A stretch of 64,000 bases of DNA from Bradyrhizobium vignae (GCF_004114425.1 NZ_RDQF01000013.1:1-64000), one strand, 5' to 3'. Positions 1 to 8,314 are shown, numbered from the stretch's first letter. A program made the numbers and translations. The notes: generated from the letters alone by a model not told the origin.

Positions 1-193
1 GACCCTGAAACGGCGGGGCCGGCCACCAAAAGACGGAGGTGCTGATCACGTCGACGGCTGATCGCCATCCCGCCAACTGGGGAATTTTGCGGCGCCACTT
101 CTGAGGAGATTCCGTGCGCCGTTGACACCGGTGGGATCCGAAGGTGAAAAGCCCTAGCGAAACAGCACCATCCGGGCTAGTTGATCGGCCTTG

Positions 194-1381
194 ATGACGG
201 AGCCCGGCGACACAGCAGCCAGCGCCTCGCAGGCGCAAGAGATCCAGGCCGGACTGGTCCGCCTGCTGACGGAGCGGATCCGCGAAATCTCCGACGATCC
301 CAGGCAGATGCGGGATGTCGTGTACGAGCTGGCCCGGATCAAGCTCCTGGAACAATTCACCCACACCGATGCGCGGGAAGCGCGAGAGCTCCAGCAAGTC
401 CTCGAGCGCGCCATTCGGGAGGTCGAGCGGACCTTTGAACGAAGCGGAACATCCCCACCGCCAAAGGCCGCCCCCGCGACGCCGGTCAGCGTCTCTGTTC
501 CGGCACCGGCTGCCTCGGCTTCAGCGGCCATTCCAACGGCTGCCGAGACGCCGCGCCATCCTGCCGCACCGCCACGATCGCCCGACCGAGCCAAACGGAG
601 CGGCGCCTTCAATTCTCTGGTTCGATTGAGCCCCATCCTCCTGCTCATCGCGGGCGCCGGGACCGCGGCCATCTATTGGCCACGGCTGAAGACACAACTG
701 ACCGCATCGTCGCAGGTGGCGCCGCTGTCCGAGCGTGCGCCGAAAAGTCCGGAGCCTCAGCCGACCGCGATCCCGGCTCGCTCGGCAGGCGAGACCATGG
801 AACGAACGGCGGAGAGCACAAAGGATCCGGCGCCAGCTGCGCAACCCTCGATGCCTTTGCCGACGACGTTCGGCGTCTACGCCTTGAGCGAGGGCCAGCT
901 CCATGAACTCAAGCCGGTTCCTGGAAAAATCCCGGACCGGCGCGTCGCGATCTCCGCCGCCATCAACACGCCGAGCGTGACCACATTGCCGGACGGCGAC
1001 GTCAAGTTCATCGTGTTCAGGCCCGACGGAGGTGTCGATGCAAGCGGGACCGAAGTTCGCGTGGTCGCGAAGGTCTCCCGGGCCATGGGCGTCGATGCCA
1101 CCGGGAAAGCCGCCATGGTCAGCGCCGGCGATTCCTGGGTCATCCGCAGCATGTCCTACCCCTACAAGGTAGGTCCGATCGAAGATCAATCGAGAATGCT
1201 ATTGCTGCAGCCGGAGCAAGACGGTTTTGCGCTTGCGCCGGGCCGCTACATCGTCGTCGTCAAGGGCATGGGCTACGACTTCACCGTGGCTGGAACGATC
1301 ACTGATCCCAATCAATGCGTCGAACGCATCAATGCGACCAACGGCGCGTTCTACTCGCCCTGCCCGCCGCCGCGAAGATAA
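194..1381 (+). CDS. Hypothetical single-span membrane protein
   Basis: A 395-residue protein of unknown function. Residues 1-80 are charged and look helical. Residues 85-135 are a Pro/Ala-rich linker. One hydrophobic segment at about 141-162 (LSPILLLIAGAGTAAIYW) is followed by a second Pro/Ser-rich linker. The C-terminal 185 residues form a compact domain, probably periplasmic, ending in a Cys-containing Pro-rich tail. The layout suggests a cytoplasmic N-terminus and an exported C-terminal domain. An in-frame TTG lies one codon upstream at 191; the ATG at 194 is preferred. The opposite-strand frames look like shadows. I recognise no family. Confidence 0.75.
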   Translation: MTEPGDTAASASQAQEIQAGLVRLLTERIREISDDPRQMRDVVYELARIKLLEQFTHTDAREARELQQVLERAIREVERTFERSGTSPPPKAAPATPVSVSVPAPAASASAAIPTAAETPRHPAAPPRSPDRAKRSGAFNSLVRLSPILLLIAGAGTAAIYWPRLKTQLTASSQVAPLSERAPKSPEPQPTAIPARSAGETMERTAESTKDPAPAAQPSMPLPTTFGVYALSEGQLHELKPVPGKIPDRRVAISAAINTPSVTTLPDGDVKFIVFRPDGGVDASGTEVRVVAKVSRAMGVDATGKAAMVSAGDSWVIRSMSYPYKVGPIEDQSRMLLLQPEQDGFALAPGRYIVVVKGMGYDFTVAGTITDPNQCVERINATNGAFYSPCPPPRR

Positions 1382-1398
1382 CGCTGCGTCCCCCTTTC

Positions 1399-1677
1399 CT
1401 ATTTGACCGGCTTGTTGTCCTTTGGCGCATCCGCCGGCATGTCGTCGACCTTGCCGTTGTTGGCGACGCACTTTTGGAAGTATTCGCGCCGATCCTTGGC
1501 CGTTCCCTTGGCGCTCCCGGCCGCGGGGTTGCCGATTTGTCTGGGCGGAAAGGCCTTGGCGACCGCGGCATCGCATGCGCGCGCCACTTCGGCAGTGATG
1601 GCCGAAGCCGTCGCCGGCGCGACCAGCGTCAAGGCACCTGCCAATCCAACCAACGTCCGCAAATTCTTGACCGGCAC
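1399..1677 (-). CDS. Small exported two-cysteine protein
   Basis: A 92-residue protein with a Sec-type signal peptide (residues 1-26, cleavage near ATASA) and a mature part with two cysteines (ARACDAA and FQKCVAN), which could form a disulfide in the periplasm. The start is a GTG at 1677, supported by an AAGGAG ribosome-binding site about 6 bases upstream; no ATG fits better. The Lys-rich mature part loosely resembles small PsiF-like proteins, but I would not assign it. It converges on the preceding gene with 17 bases between the stops. Confidence 0.65.
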   Translation of the reverse strand: MPVKNLRTLVGLAGALTLVAPATASAITAEVARACDAAVAKAFPPRQIGNPAAGSAKGTAKDRREYFQKCVANNGKVDDMPADAPKDNKPVK

Positions 1678-1978
1678 CGCTTCGCTCCTTCAGTCCGTGA
1701 ATGCTTGCCGGAACCATACCAAAAAGCAACGAAGCGCCAAACGGCAAAGCGATGCCGAGTTGTCACGCGGTCTGCCTGCAACGGCTATCGCAAGACTCGG
1801 CGGCGGCCTCAGCGCACGCCTCGTCCTTCGAGACGGCGCGTACGCGCTTCTCAGGATGAGGCTAATCGACGTCAGAGCCTATTGAAACTGCTGCCGCGCA
1901 CGCCGTCCCTCATCCTGTGAGGAGACCGCGAAGCGGTCGTCTCGAAGGATGGCCGCAAAGCGCGCACCGAGGTCCCAA
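1678..1978. other. Intergenic stretch dominated by a dispersed repeat
   Basis: No credible gene is seen. Most of the stretch (about 1799-1960) is an inverted-orientation copy of a repeat that occurs twice more near 3.4 and 4.3 kb. The short open frames crossing it are repeat-derived. Confidence 0.6.
1799..1960 (-). repeat. Dispersed repeat, copy 1 (inverted)
   Basis: Read on the minus strand this starts with a CCATCCTTCGAGACG block, continues through CACAGGATGAGG, TGCGCGGCAGCAG and CTCATCCTGAG, and ends in TCTCGAAGGACGAGGCGTGC. The same blocks occur in the same order in the plus-strand copies at 3367-3575 and 4243-4434. The internal CTCAGGATGAGG / CCTCATCCTGAGG pair and the terminal CTTCGAGAC / GTCTCGAAG pair are inverted repeats, so the unit could fold as nested hairpins, like MITE- or REP-derived intergenic repeats. 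Confidence 0.75.
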
Positions 1979-2404
1979 CTAGCTGTTGAGCTGCGGCGGC
2001 TTGAAGTCCGGGAAACGGGTGAGCATTGCGGTCTTGACGAACTTCAAGTGGGCAATGGTGCTGGCCAATTCCTTGAGCCGTCGCTGGCCGTTCGAGATGT
2101 CGGCTGCAAAGAGATCCTGATGATAATTATCGAGCGCCTCGCGCTCGAGATATTCGTCGGTGCCGTTTCCGAAGGTGACGGATGCACGCGCAAGGGCATC
2201 GTCAACACGCCGGTTGAGCCCGACCTGTTCCCTCTCCGCCTCTTGCAACGCTGTTTCGATCGCCGCCAGGACGGCACCGATCCGCACGCGGTCGGTCTCG
2301 GCATCACGCTCGACGGAGCGGGCTTTGAAGCCTTTGTCCTCGCGGCGGGAGCCGAGAAGATTGTGTGCGCGCGCTCTCAGGAACAGCTGAAACATCTGGG
2401 CCAT
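1979..2404 (-). CDS. Hypothetical helical cytoplasmic protein
   Basis: A 141-residue protein with no signal peptide or membrane span. The composition (Glu, Arg, Ala, Leu; no Cys) and the central stretch around IETALQEAEREQVGLNRRV suggest a mostly helical, partly coiled-coil protein. The ATG at 2404 is the only good start. It is followed on the same strand, after a 32-base gap from the next stop, by nothing else, and lies downstream of the 96-residue gene at 2437-2727, with which it could be co-transcribed. Family not recognised. Confidence 0.6.
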   Translation of the reverse strand: MAQMFQLFLRARAHNLLGSRREDKGFKARSVERDAETDRVRIGAVLAAIETALQEAEREQVGLNRRVDDALARASVTFGNGTDEYLEREALDNYHQDLFAADISNGQRRLKELASTIAHLKFVKTAMLTRFPDFKPPQLNS

Positions 2405-2436
2405 CCCACATTCGAGATTCAGACGGCTACCATCGG

Positions 2437-2727
2437 TCAGACATAGTTAACAAAGCTTAAATCCTGCGCTCGCCCTGCCTGGCTTTGTACGATCCACGCC
2501 CGCCAAGCTCCTTCGTGCTTGGCATAGAGCTCGCGCCAGCGAATTTCGTGCCTGGCAGCGGCGCCTTCGCGCACGCAGATCCCGGATGCGAGCTGCACTG
2601 TCTCGTCCGGTGCAAGATCGAGCGCCTCGAACTCTGCCGTCTCTTCCGCAGACAGGCCGATCAGAACACGATGTCCTTGGGCGTCGACGAAATATCTGCG
2701 GGGCGCGTTGTGCCTTTGATCAATCAT
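2437..2727 (-). CDS. Hypothetical 96-residue protein
   Basis: A soluble, charged protein with an N-terminal region rich in His and Arg, then a region (VLIGLSAEETAEFEALD) that reads like a small alpha/beta fold. No signal peptide or membrane span. Its ATG overlaps the stop codon of the 43-residue ORF at 2720-2851 by 8 bases, which implies translational coupling. Function unknown; it is kept because of the coupling and because no longer frame competes. Confidence 0.6.
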   Translation of the reverse strand: MIDQRHNAPRRYFVDAQGHRVLIGLSAEETAEFEALDLAPDETVQLASGICVREGAAARHEIRWRELYAKHEGAWRAWIVQSQAGRAQDLSFVNYV

Positions 2728-2851
2728 TCGAATGGCCCTCGTTCAGGATCCAAGGACCCGGAAGATGTTTCAGCCGCCGATCAAAGCTACGAACAAACGC
2801 GATCGAAATAAGGACGCAAATCGCGCCCAGCAACGCAATCAAATACGCCAT
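2720..2851 (-). CDS. 43-residue single-span membrane protein
   Basis: A short frame with an AGGTAG ribosome-binding site before its ATG. It encodes one hydrophobic helix (residues 2-20, AYLIALLGAICVLISIAFV) followed by a basic segment (RSFDRRLKHL) that would stay in the cytoplasm, and a short polar tail. It overlaps the start of the 96-residue gene by 8 bases, so the two probably form a coupled pair, with the small protein as a membrane partner. No function can be assigned. The coding call rests on the ribosome-binding site, the overlap and the membrane-helix pattern. Confidence 0.55.
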   Translation of the reverse strand: MAYLIALLGAICVLISIAFVRSFDRRLKHLPGPWILNEGHSND

Positions 2852-3038
2852 TCACGCTACCTATGCGCGCCGCGAAAAATATCGAAGCAGCCAAATTCTC
2901 GCCATGAACTGATACGTTTTAGGTTGCCTTTCCGAAGCTCTCAAGGACCGCACCATGTTAACCTAACTGCACATGGTTATCCGATCTTTCGGCAAGGCAA
3001 GATCAACCCCAGCCGACACCGCGGCCATGGCTCTGCCA

Positions 3039-3200
3039 TCACGATGGATGCTCATTTTGCCTGACGCCCATCGATGCCGGCGTGTAGGGCGCATAGAGAC
3101 GATATCGGGCTGATCGCTTGCGCGAGCGCCACGCCCGCACACCATAGCCACAGCAAAAGCCAGCTGCAAAAATCGAAATCAAAACCAGAACTGCAAGCAT
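3039..3200 (-). CDS. 53-residue single-span membrane protein
   Basis: The frame encodes an N-terminal membrane helix (LAVLVLISIFAAGFCCGYG), then a basic stretch (VRAWRSRKRSARYRLYAPY) and a polar tail. This helix followed by an Arg-rich tail is, from memory, a pattern of a small protein common in Bradyrhizobium genomes; that is recollection, not a search result. Overlapping frames of similar length on the same strand lack such a topology and are rejected. Function unknown; it is probably anchored in the inner membrane with the basic tail in the cytoplasm. Confidence 0.6.
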   Translation of the reverse strand: MLAVLVLISIFAAGFCCGYGVRAWRSRKRSARYRLYAPYTPASMGVRQNEHPS

Positions 3201-3986
3201 TTGGAATGTTCCCAATTTTCGGAACGCACCTCCCGGTACATTTCAACGTGATGCTGTAACCAGTTCAAGATCAGCGGCGCTGAAACTTTTGTCAGACGAA
3301 CATGAAGTTTGTGCAACGTGATGCTCGAAGCTCGGTCGTCATGACGGGGTTATGCATTTGATGGCTTTTCCCTGCGGCCATCCTTCGAGACGCCCGCCTT
3401 AGGCGGGCTCCTTTTTGAGTCAGGCTCTCAGGATGAGGACGGAGTGCGCGGCAGCAGCTTCAACGGGTACTGACGCCGATTGGCCTCATCCTGAGGCGGC
3501 GCGGAAGCGCCGTCCCGAAGGACGAGGCGTGCGCGCAGGCTGCCGTCGCGAGCCATATGCGATAGCCCCTGCAGAAGATGACGCAATCTCTCATTGTTCG
3601 AGAGCAGTATCCAGCGGGCGATGTTAACCCCTGTTCATTTCGACAAGCAGCCTCAAACGAAGCGGCTGAACGCGCTGTGGTCGGGCACAGCTGCGATCTG
3701 CACGCTAGTGTCTCCGGCACGTTCTCGAACACGTCTGGCAGCCGTCGCGGGTGAGACTGCTGACGAAAACACCCGTGGTTATACGGAGCGTCATGCACCA
3801 ACTTCAGCGCGGTAAGGTTGAGAGGTTAGCTTAATCCCCGTTGTTTGTTGCGAACCCTCGCGCTTTGCTTATCCATCTTCCGCACCGGGCTCCCCCAAGC
3901 CCGGCCCCACCCAAGCAAAGCCGTCGAGCGAACATGGGTCCGCTTGGCGGCTTTGTCGTTGTGTCGACGAGAGGATCATTTCGGTT
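3201..3986. other. Long intergenic stretch with repeat copy 2
   Basis: About 785 bases in which no gene is convincing. The repeat at 3367-3575 fills the left part. Short frames in the rest lack ribosome-binding sites and have no coherent composition. Confidence 0.5.
3367..3575 (+). repeat. Dispersed repeat, copy 2
   Basis: A direct copy of the element at 4243-4434. The shared path runs from TTTCCCTGCGGCCAT through CTTCGAGACGCCCGC, GGATGAGGACGGAGTGCG and CAGCAGCTTCAACGGG to CATATGCGATAGCCC. The two copies differ by scattered substitutions and small indels, by eye near 85-90% identical. An AGGCGGGCTCC hairpin near the left end and the CTCAGGATGAGG / CCTCATCCTGAGG pair are internal inverted repeats. 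Confidence 0.8.
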
Positions 3987-4160
3987 ATGGCGCGCAGGCC
4001 CTGGTCGTTCAAGGAAGATCGCCGGCTCATGGAGTTGGCCAAGTCTTCAGCCTCGTTGGAGCAAGCGGCGAAAGCTCTCGGGCGCTCGCCCGATGCGATC
4101 AAGCGCATGGCGTTGCGCCTTGGTCTTTCGTTGAAGTCGAAGGCGGCTAAGAAAACCTGA
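3987..4160 (+). CDS. 57-residue SANT/Myb-like HTH protein
   Basis: A short basic protein beginning MARRPWSFKEDRRLMELA and continuing with LEQAAKALGRSPDAIKRMA, then a Lys-rich tail. The pattern (Trp near the N-terminus, an acidic/basic first helix, then a helix-turn-helix with LGRSPDAIKRMALRLGL) fits the small SANT/Myb-like or GcrA-like DNA-binding fold common in rhizobia. A GAGAGGA ribosome-binding site lies about 10-16 bases before the ATG. The gene sits between the two direct copies of the dispersed repeat. A role in DNA binding is an inference from the fold. Confidence 0.65.
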   Translation: MARRPWSFKEDRRLMELAKSSASLEQAAKALGRSPDAIKRMALRLGLSLKSKAAKKT

Positions 4161-4242
4161 TTGCGAAAACGACCGCGCTCGCCGCAGGCGGCGCAGTCTG
4201 CACGGCTTCCCTTCGGCGCAGGGCCATCGCATATGAGATCCT

Positions 4243-4434
4243 TTCCCTGCGGCCATACTTCGAGACGCCCGCTTGAGGCGGGCTCCTCAGCATGAGGACG
4301 GAGTGCGCGGCAGCAGCTTCAACGGGCACTGACGCTGATTGGCCTTATCCTGAGGAGGCGCGTACGCGCCGTCTCGAAGGACGAGGCGTGCACGCAGGCT
4401 GCAGCCACGACCCATATGCGATAGCCCTGCCCTC
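4243..4434 (+). repeat. Dispersed repeat, copy 3
   Basis: Same orientation and block order as copy 2, with one shorter segment around GGGCTCCTCAGCATGAGG. Together the two direct copies flank the 57-residue gene at 3987-4160. The open frame that enters the next gene from 4292 starts inside this repeat, so it is not used as the gene start. Confidence 0.8.
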
Positions 4435-4462
4435 GGCGGGACGGAACCAAATCAACCTTCGG

Positions 4463-4660
4463 ATGTTGGTCCCGATCTCGCAGCGAGGTCTGGCGGTGCT
4501 CCACTTTGCCATTTCCGCAATCTTGGTTTGGCTGGCGATCAACATCGCCTTCGTGCTGCTCCGGTTGCGGACGATTCGCCATTCCGCCGCGCACCGCATC
4601 GACGGGCCTAACCGGTCCTATCCTGAGCTCATTCCCGTCCGCCAGCGCCCCGGGCAGTGA
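4463..4660 (+). CDS. 65-residue single-span membrane protein
   Basis: The frame from the ATG at 4463 encodes a short polar start (LVPISQRG), one hydrophobic helix (LAVLHFAISAILVWLAINIA) continuing into FVLLRLRTIRH, and a polar basic tail. A longer version of the frame starts at 4292, but that part lies within the repeat, so the internal ATG is chosen. The ribosome-binding site is weak. No family is recognised; a small inner-membrane protein is the most that can be said. Confidence 0.45.
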   Translation: MLVPISQRGLAVLHFAISAILVWLAINIAFVLLRLRTIRHSAAHRIDGPNRSYPELIPVRQRPGQ

Positions 4661-4701
4661 GCATCGATTGAGCGTCCTGCCCGGCGGCCTGGCCTGCTCA
4701 A

Positions 4702-4929
4702 CTAGTTGTGCGTCCTCTTCTGGGAGCCCATCCCCGGGCTGGTGCCGTAGTTCGGCGTCCCCGTTCCTTTGAACGCACCCCCCATGCTGTCCGAACCGGA
4801 GTTGGTGCCCGTGCCGCTGCGCGTCGCGGAAGTCGGCTGCGTGCCCGATGGCGTGTCTTTGGTTCCCTGCGCCGAAGCCACAGAGATCCCGACGGCTAGC
4901 GCCAGGAGGAGGCTTAACGTCCTGATCAT
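4702..4929 (-). CDS. Small exported Gly/Ser/Thr-rich protein
   Basis: A 75-residue protein. Residues 1-21 form a clear signal peptide (IRTLSLLLALAVGISVASAQ). The mature part is low in complexity, rich in Gly, Ser, Thr and Pro with repeated GTGT/GSDS patterns, so it is probably unstructured in the periplasm or cell envelope. The ATG at 4929 is preferred to a TTG three codons upstream. Such short Gly/Thr-rich exported proteins are frequent in rhizobia and lack assigned roles. Confidence 0.6.
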   Translation of the reverse strand: MIRTLSLLLALAVGISVASAQGTKDTPSGTQPTSATRSGTGTNSGSDSMGGAFKGTGTPNYGTSPGMGSQKRTHN

Positions 4930-5073
4930 ACTGCTCAACTTTCCATGCTCGTTTCTATCCGGGCCGCCGGACCATTGGTCAGGCCATCCTCGGGTCGGCC
5001 GTCCGGCCGGTCTCTCCGTTAAACCCTATCTTAGCCCTTGCTGGCTAGGATCAATCGCCAAGCCTTGGCCCAA

Positions 5074-5104
5074 ATTCAAGCCTCGCCCGAATTCAAGCCT
5101 CGCC
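5074..5104. repeat. Short tandem duplication upstream of the EAL gene
   Basis: ATTCAAGCCTCGCC occurs twice with a 17-base period just before the EAL-protein start. It may be slippage-derived; it could fall in the leader of that gene. Confidence 0.6.
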
Positions 5105-5122
5105 TGATTTCACCCAAGCCGG

Positions 5123-6715
5123 ATGCGATTGCTGCGACCAACCTTTCCGTTTGCGGCGCTCGTGCTTGCGAGCACGATGGCGTTCGCCTTGGCGGGCCAT
5201 TTCGCCGCTGAGGCCGTCATTCGCCGCCAGCAGGCGCATCAACTCGACGAGCTGACCGAGGTCGTTCTGCGCCGGTCGGAATTTGCGGTCGATTTTGCCG
5301 CGGCCAGCCTGGACGAGCTCGCAAGGCGCAAGCTGGTCAGCTGCGAGCCGGGCGCACTGCAAGCCATCCGCCTGCACGTCTATCAGCGCTCGGCGATCAA
5401 GGACGTCCGGCTCGTCAAGCCGGATGGCTCCGTGATCTGCTCGGCCTATTCCGAGACGCTCGAATTCGACAAGGGATGGGTGGATCGTCGCGACATGCTG
5501 CCTTCGCGCGACAAGGCGCTTTCGCTGTTTCGCGTGGAGCAGTTCGGAGGCGCCGCCTTGGGCGTGCTCAGGGACATCGATGGCAGCTCCGCGCTCGTCG
5601 CCATTGTCGGCATCAACGCCAGCCTGTTCGACATCATGCCCGCCGAGCTGCGCGCACGCAGCGACGTGATCCTCGCCTTGGGCAATGGCGAGAAGCTCGG
5701 CAAATTCCAGAGCGACGCCGGTAAGTCCTTGCTGGAGCCGATCAGCTTCGAGCGGAATTCCGTTCGCTTCCCGCTTCATGCCACGATCCAGCTCGAGCGC
5801 GCGGTGCTTGCGAGCTGGAATAACGAGGCATATTGGCCCACAGTCGCGGTGGCCCTCGGACTTGGCGCAATCTTTGGCATCCTGTTGGCACGCAGCCGCC
5901 GCATGGAGGAGCCTGTCGCCGATCTCGATCGGGCGCTGGCAGCCGGCGAGTTCAAGCCATATTACCAACCGATCTTCGACCTGCGGACAGGTCAGATCAA
6001 GGGCTGCGAGATTCTGGCGCGTTGGCTGCGCCGAGACGGCTCGGTCGTCCCGCCGATGAACTTCATTCCGCTCGCCGAATCCAGTGGGCGCATCCAGGCG
6101 ATGACGTGGCATCTGCTGGGATCGGCGCTGACCGAACTGAAGCCGTTGCTGAAGACAGACAAGAATTTCAAGCTGTCCCTGAATGTCGTACCCAATCATC
6201 TCCTGAGTGCGGGCTTCGTCGAAACGCTGCGCCGCACGGTCCTGGCGGCGCGTGTCTCCGCGCGCCAGATCGTGGTCGAGATCACCGAGCGCGACGAGCT
6301 CGACGATCTCGCGCGCGCCGCGGCGGTCGTTGCCGAGCTGCGGGACCACGGCTTCCGCGTCGCCATCGACGACGTCGGCGTCGGCCATAGCGGACTGTCC
6401 CGGCTGAAGGGCCTCGGCGCCGACATGATCAAGATCGACAAGTTCTTCGTCGACACGATCACCGTGGACGCATCGACGACGGCGATCGTGGAAATGCTGG
6501 TGGCGCTTGCGAAGGACCTCAATATGACCGTGGTCGCGGAGGGCATCGAGACGGAGGAGCAGCTCCGTGCATTGATCGCGTCCGGCGTCGAGGAGGGCCA
6601 GGGCTATCTCGTTGCGCCGCCCCTGCCCTTCGCCCGCTTCAATGAGCTCGTGGTATCGCGCCGCGTGAGGCGGTCAGGCGCGGCGGTCTCCGGCGACACG
6701 GTTTTGGTGGCCTGA
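5123..6715 (+). CDS. CSS-motif EAL cyclic-di-GMP phosphodiesterase
   Basis: A 530-residue inner-membrane protein. A helix at about 8-28 and a second at about 236-258 bracket a periplasmic domain with cysteines at 74 and 106 (VSCEP and VICSAYS), the pattern of CSS-motif sensors whose redox state controls the enzyme. The cytoplasmic EAL domain spans about 270-520. Signature residues are present with variations: EIL instead of EAL, NVVPNH for the metal Asn, EITERDE, IDDVGVGHS, KIDKFF and VAEGIETEEQ. Since Asn, both Glu, Asp-Asp and Lys are retained, hydrolysis of c-di-GMP to pGpG is likely. It stands alone, with the chemosensory cluster 3 kb downstream on the other strand. Confidence 0.88.
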   Translation: MRLLRPTFPFAALVLASTMAFALAGHFAAEAVIRRQQAHQLDELTEVVLRRSEFAVDFAAASLDELARRKLVSCEPGALQAIRLHVYQRSAIKDVRLVKPDGSVICSAYSETLEFDKGWVDRRDMLPSRDKALSLFRVEQFGGAALGVLRDIDGSSALVAIVGINASLFDIMPAELRARSDVILALGNGEKLGKFQSDAGKSLLEPISFERNSVRFPLHATIQLERAVLASWNNEAYWPTVAVALGLGAIFGILLARSRRMEEPVADLDRALAAGEFKPYYQPIFDLRTGQIKGCEILARWLRRDGSVVPPMNFIPLAESSGRIQAMTWHLLGSALTELKPLLKTDKNFKLSLNVVPNHLLSAGFVETLRRTVLAARVSARQIVVEITERDELDDLARAAAVVAELRDHGFRVAIDDVGVGHSGLSRLKGLGADMIKIDKFFVDTITVDASTTAIVEMLVALAKDLNMTVVAEGIETEEQLRALIASGVEEGQGYLVAPPLPFARFNELVVSRRVRRSGAAVSGDTVLVA

Positions 6716-6787
6716 TCCCGACGCGGGCCTTTAACGATATTTTCGGCTTTCGAACCAGACCGGCAACCAACCGGCTATGCTGGCGCC

Positions 6788-7153
6788 ATGCGCAGAAACC
6801 ACGTCATTGCAGCCGCGAGCATCTGCCTTGCCCTGATCGTCTACGCCACGCTGGCGAAACTATCGGGAAGGCCGGCGCTCATGGGGCATCACGAGGCGTA
6901 CTGGGTCGTCGTGATCGAGCGCTTCAGCGCCTATGGTCTGCTCGGTTTTCTGCTTTCCTTCCTGCTGCCCGGACGAATCGGTTTGGCTTGCTCGCTCGTC
7001 ATCGCGGTCGCAATGGGACTGGAGCTGATGCAAGCGTTCATCCCCGACCGGGATCCGGGCTTCCTCGACGTTTTGCAGAAGGCGGCAGGAGGCACTGTGG
7101 GCGTCATGCTCGCCCAGATGATCCTGGCGTTCCTTCCGAGACCCCCGTCCTGA
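6788..7153 (+). CDS. VanZ-like membrane protein
   Basis: A 121-residue protein with about four hydrophobic segments (near 6-24, 42-62, 66-84 and 98-116). The segment GLELMQAFIPDRDPGFLDVLQKAAGGTVGVML carries the features of the VanZ-like family, in which an acidic Asp before the last helix and a Gly-Gly in it are typical. The role of VanZ-like proteins outside glycopeptide-resistance loci is unclear. It follows the EAL gene by 72 bases in the same direction and could share its transcript. The ATG at 6788 gives a membrane segment right at the N-terminus. Confidence 0.7.
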   Translation: MRRNHVIAAASICLALIVYATLAKLSGRPALMGHHEAYWVVVIERFSAYGLLGFLLSFLLPGRIGLACSLVIAVAMGLELMQAFIPDRDPGFLDVLQKAAGGTVGVMLAQMILAFLPRPPS

Positions 7154-7197
7154 GGCGGCCCGCATCTCCTTGGCGAGATGACCGGCGGACCGCGCTT

Positions 7198-7626
7198 TTA
7201 CTTCATCATCTGACCGCGCAACTCACCGCCCGGATTCGCGGCCGTGTGGATGTTCGCGTACCATTTGCCGCCCAGCAGATCTGCCGCCTGCGCGTCGGTG
7301 AGCGTGGCATGGCCTTGGATCGGGCTTTGCACCGTCTTGAACGGCAGGACGATGCCGGCATTCTTGCCGGCCTCGCCGGGACCGTGAAAATGCGCCCCCA
7401 TCGCCGGCCCCGTGAGCCCGGTATAGGTGACAACGTAAGTCAGAACTCTGGTTTCAGTGTCGTAGCTCGCCTCGGCCTTGCCCGACCCGGTCGAGCCGTT
7501 CGGAGGCACTTCATTGCTTCCCTTGAGCTCGGCTTGCAGCTTCACGACTTCCGCGTTTGCCGTTCCGCTCGCCGCAATGATGCCTCCGACGAGCGCAAGT
7601 GTCCCCAACAGTGCCACTTTGCTCAT
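7198..7626 (-). CDS. Exported CHRD-domain protein
   Basis: A 142-residue protein: signal peptide (SKVALLGTLALVGGIIAASGTANA), then one CHRD domain filling the rest. Landmarks are LKGSNEVPPNGSTGSG near the start, TYVVTYTGLTGPAMGAHFHGP in the middle and WYANIHTAANPGGELRGQM at the end, all hallmarks of the family first defined in chordin. It is probably periplasmic or secreted; no enzymatic function is established for bacterial members. The frame is open a further 57 codons upstream, but only the ATG at 7626 gives a signal peptide directly; a GAGGAG-type site precedes it. Confidence 0.85.
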   Translation of the reverse strand: MSKVALLGTLALVGGIIAASGTANAEVVKLQAELKGSNEVPPNGSTGSGKAEASYDTETRVLTYVVTYTGLTGPAMGAHFHGPGEAGKNAGIVLPFKTVQSPIQGHATLTDAQAADLLGGKWYANIHTAANPGGELRGQMMK

Positions 7627-7702
7627 GCACTCCTCCCGCACACTCCGCTCCCTATCGTGATCGAAACACCGACCGCAACCGGAAAATTCCGCCATGGAGG
7701 GA

Positions 7703-8164
7703 TTATTGCCGATTTGGCTTTTGCTTGGGCGAGCCCGCCTTGAACGGAGGCCGCGGTCGGGAACGGCCGTCGAGTCCCTTGGGCAGCTTGTCGGCATTGA
7801 GCTTTACGACCGCGCTCCGGGCGTCGGCAGCCGGCGCGACTTCCTGGCTGTAGATCAGGGTCGCTTCGAACCTCACGTCGGGCGCTTGGCGAGCCGTGCC
7901 CGAACAGGTCGCCATCGCACCGCTATACACGCCGGAGAGCTCGACCTCGACTTCGTCGAACCCGAACACGGTCGGCGGTCCGTCGGCATGTCGCCGTGTG
8001 GTCAGAACGGCCGTGAAACGCTGGTCGTCGTCGAACCGATAGGAGCCGCCATAGGTGAAGAAGCTGTCACTGCCCGAGATCCGACCCTGGGCCAGATGCA
8101 CGATACCAGTGCCTTGTGCTTGCGCGGTTCTGAACCACGCCGCGTATTTGCCCTCTTTCAGCAT
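7703..8164 (-). CDS. GrlR-like small beta-rich protein
   Basis: A 153-residue cytoplasmic protein. Residues 1-105 (LKEGKYAAWFRTAQ, GTGIVHLAQGRISGSDSFFTYGG, FTAVLTTRRH, VELSGVYSG, CSGTARQ) read as a compact beta-barrel like the GrlR family, founded on a negative regulator of type III secretion but widespread in rhizobia with unknown roles. The last 50 residues, rich in Pro, Lys and Arg, are a separate tail. The ATG at 8164 is chosen over a GTG four codons upstream. It precedes the CHRD gene on the same strand with 76 bases between. Confidence 0.55.
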   Translation of the reverse strand: MLKEGKYAAWFRTAQAQGTGIVHLAQGRISGSDSFFTYGGSYRFDDDQRFTAVLTTRRHADGPPTVFGFDEVEVELSGVYSGAMATCSGTARQAPDVRFEATLIYSQEVAPAADARSAVVKLNADKLPKGLDGRSRPRPPFKAGSPKQKPNRQ

Positions 8165-8314
8165 GGAAACGTCCACCCATGAATTCCATGCGTATTTGCA
8201 ACGAACCGTGAGGGCGCGACAATGACCGTCGCGGCGAGCATTCCGCCACGGTTAACGCCCTGCAAAGTCAATCCGTCAAATTTCCGCGGGCGCGAGGCGA
8301 CGCCCACGGCAGCA

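Noticed and set aside
3052-3246. 64-codon minus-strand frame with a hydrophobic part
   Set aside because: It overlaps the 53-codon gene at 3039-3200 in another frame. The latter has a clean membrane helix plus basic tail, which is more credible.
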